Below are positions 62,496 to 64,000 of a stretch of 64,000 nt of DNA, piece after piece. Source of the stretch: Massilia sp. METH4 (lineage in GTDB: Bacteria > Pseudomonadota > Gammaproteobacteria > Burkholderiales > Burkholderiaceae_D); assembly GCF_037094685.1 (NCBI RefSeq), contig NZ_CP146614.1:124001-188000 (forward strand), in the 5' to 3' direction. Made by a program: the position numbers and the translations under genes. The first letter of the stretch is position 1. Every line of letters starts with the position of its first letter. The notes below the pieces were generated by a model. It worked only from the letters and a program-made list of their open reading frames with translations, was not told where the DNA came from and made no database searches.

Positions 62496-63326
62496 CTATT
62501 TCGACGGCGGCCGCACCGCGACATTGCCGTTGGCCTGGTCCACGAACACGGCATAGCGGCCGAAGAAGTCGGCGCCCAGGATGCCGTCCGGCTGGAAGAA
62601 GTCGGGCAGCGGCATCAGGTAGGGCTGGATCGCCACGCCGCCCGGCAACGCCACCGTTACCGTCTGGCACGGCTTGTCGGGCCCGAACAGGTCGCATGGC
62701 GAGCGCTGGTCTTTCTGTCTTTCCACGGCCTGCGGCTTGACCAGAGAAATATTCGCTGCCGAATCGAACACCAGGCGGTAGCGCGCCCGCTCGTTCGCCA
62801 GCGCGACAACGATGCTTTCATGGACCCGCTCGTGCGGCAGCGCCTGCCAGCCGGGCCCCGGGTCGAGCGGCGCGCCGAAGCGCAGCGTGCGGCTCGACTG
62901 GTCGTAGACGAACGGCTGCCGCGCGAACAGGCCGAGGCCGACGACGGAATGCGGCGGCGGCCCGGCACCCTCGCCGATGCTCAAGCCCCACGGCTCGTGG
63001 GACACTCCCGTCACTTCGCCGAACGAGACGCCGTTCACGACGAGGTCGGGAATCACGAATTCCTCCTCCTCGCGCACCTTGCCGGCCAGGTCGGCGCTTT
63101 TCACTTTCCGGCCCGTCAGTTTCAGGTTGGGGATCTTGGCCATCACCTCCTGCGTCAGGTGCAGCGTGCGCGACGAGCCGATGTCGAACGTGAATGGATA
63201 AGTGGCGCCGCCGACCGTCAGCTGCACGACCGGAATGCCCTTCTCCAGCGCCAGCGGCACCGAGACTTCGGCGTGCGCCGCCACGGCGGCACACAGCGCC
63301 GCCGCGCCTAGCCAGCGGCGCCTCAT
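62496..63326 (-). CDS. Secreted retropepsin-like aspartyl protease-fold protein
   Basis: 276 aa with a signal peptide (cleavage after AVAAHA). Two half-sites characteristic of the pepsin/retropepsin fold: FTFDIGSSRTLHL (Asp48, in place of the usual D-T/S-G) and LVFDSAANISLV (Asp188), plus the hydrophobic-hydrophobic-Gly segments SVVGLGLFA and DGILGADFFGRY. The second Asp is followed by Ser-Ala-Ala rather than Thr/Ser-Gly, so peptidase activity is uncertain. Its start overlaps the PLP-enzyme stop (ATGA). Confidence 0.75.
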   Translation of the reverse strand: MRRRWLGAAALCAAVAAHAEVSVPLALEKGIPVVQLTVGGATYPFTFDIGSSRTLHLTQEVMAKIPNLKLTGRKVKSADLAGKVREEEEFVIPDLVVNGVSFGEVTGVSHEPWGLSIGEGAGPPPHSVVGLGLFARQPFVYDQSSRTLRFGAPLDPGPGWQALPHERVHESIVVALANERARYRLVFDSAANISLVKPQAVERQKDQRSPCDLFGPDKPCQTVTVALPGGVAIQPYLMPLPDFFQPDGILGADFFGRYAVFVDQANGNVAVRPPSK

Positions 63327-64000
63327 GCGTCCAGCGCCAGGCGGAAATCGTCCACCAGGTCGGCCGTATCCTCGATGCCGACCGATACGCGGATCAGCGA
63401 TTCGGCGATGCCCATCGACGCGCGGCGCTCCGTGCCCATTTCGTAGAAAATCGTGTGCGCGACCGGGATGACGAGCGTGCGGGTGTCGCCCAGGTTGGAC
63501 GCCGGCACGGCGATCTTCAGGCGGTTCAGGTAATCGAAGCAGTCGATTCCTTCCTTCAATTCAAAGCTGAACAGCGAGCCATAGGCCTTGAACAGCTCGG
63601 TGGCGATACCGTGCTGCGGGTGCGACGGCAGGCCGGGATAGTGGACGGCGGCCACGCGCGGATCGGCTTCCAGCATCTCGGCCAGCGCCTTGGCATTGGC
63701 GCAGGTGCGCTCCATGCGCAGGGCCAGCGTTTCGGCGCCGACGGCGATGTGGTGCGCCGCCTCAGGCCCCAGCGAAGCGCCGAAGTCGCGCAAGCCCTTG
63801 GCGCGGACCTGCGTGATGCCCCACATGGCGGGCGCGGCCTTCTTGTAGTTCTCGAAGATGTTCGGATAGCGGTTCCAGTCATAGGCGCCGGTATCGGTGA
63901 GGCTGCCGCCCAGCGCATTGCCGTGGCCGGCGATCGACTTCGTCAGCGAGTTGATGACGAGCCCGGCACCGACCGCCTTCGGGCGGAACAGGTAGGGCGT
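63323..64000 (-). CDS. Cys/Met metabolism PLP-dependent enzyme (cut by right edge)
   Basis: The C-terminal 225 codons are visible; the N-terminus lies beyond the window. The PLP Lys lies in SLTKSIAGHGNALGGS, and the C-terminal domain has SNLGDTRTLVIPVAHTIFYE and GIAESLIRVSVGIEDTADLVDDF, the family signature of cystathionine gamma-synthase, O-acetylhomoserine sulfhydrylase and related lyases. Which one cannot be told without the N-terminus. It is upstream of and coupled to the aspartyl-protease-like gene. Confidence 0.92.
   Translation of the reverse strand, partial: TPYLFRPKAVGAGLVINSLTKSIAGHGNALGGSLTDTGAYDWNRYPNIFENYKKAAPAMWGITQVRAKGLRDFGASLGPEAAHHIAVGAETLALRMERTCANAKALAEMLEADPRVAAVHYPGLPSHPQHGIATELFKAYGSLFSFELKEGIDCFDYLNRLKIAVPASNLGDTRTLVIPVAHTIFYEMGTERRASMGIAESLIRVSVGIEDTADLVDDFRLALDA

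Overview
The window is a high-GC chromosomal segment of a betaproteobacterium, most likely a Massilia/Duganella-type member of the Oxalobacteraceae. The evidence is the rpsF-priB-rpsR-rplI-dnaB block, the alaA-hom pair, three PEP-CTERM proteins, a QseE/QseG/QseF-type signalling unit, mosaic hairpin repeats built on GGTGTC...GACACC, and the GC-rich codon use. No phage, insertion sequence, CRISPR array, tRNA or rRNA was seen.

Left part (1-12.5 kb): a TetR-type regulator cut by the left edge, a GNAT acetyltransferase, and a complete tripartite RND efflux operon (periplasmic adaptor, inner-membrane pump, outer-membrane channel) with a 20-bp palindromic operator upstream. Then come a secreted lipoprotein of unknown role, an LplT-like MFS/PlsC fusion, a methyltransferase and a NodB-type polysaccharide deacetylase.

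Centre (12.5-30.2 kb): one 20-gene minus-strand operon with almost every gene overlapping the next. It encodes an aryl polyene (APE) pigment pathway. An ammonia-lyase and an acyl-ACP ligase can supply and load an aromatic starter. Two ACPs, two ketosynthases with intact Cys-His-His, a Cys-less chain-length-factor-like partner, a ketoreductase and two dehydratase units can extend it. Acyltransferases, a glycosyltransferase, a thioesterase, a LolA-like protein, a DUF3261 lipoprotein and an MMPL/RND exporter can attach it to a lipid and move it to the outer membrane. A phosphopantetheinyl transferase closes the operon. A flavin-dependent-halogenase-like gene sits inside it. A good sigma70-type promoter lies upstream.

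Right of centre (30.5-37.4 kb): a QseE/GlrK-like kinase, QseG-like lipoprotein and QseF/GlrR-like sigma54 activator, followed by a textbook GlrR site (TGTC-N10-GACA) and a near-perfect sigma54 promoter in front of a BON-domain periplasmic protein gene. Three tandem, mutually related PEP-CTERM proteins follow.

Housekeeping and accessory part (37.4-58 kb): hom and alaA, an Mth938-like protein, bcp, a PIN-PhoH ATPase, an esterase, a LytS/LytTR two-component pair, a copper module (copZ, copA, cueR with MerR-type promoters), a GST, a GAF domain fused to a degenerate GspE-like ATPase, VOC and GNAT proteins, an XRE-cupin regulator whose start codon lies in a 35-bp inverted repeat, a bile-acid-symporter-family protein, and a Pit phosphate transporter with its DUF47 partner.

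Right end (58-64 kb): dnaB, rplI, rpsR, priB and rpsF with a possible S6:S18 leader; lexA with two SOS boxes; an aspartyl-protease-like protein; and a Cys/Met-metabolism PLP enzyme cut by the right edge.
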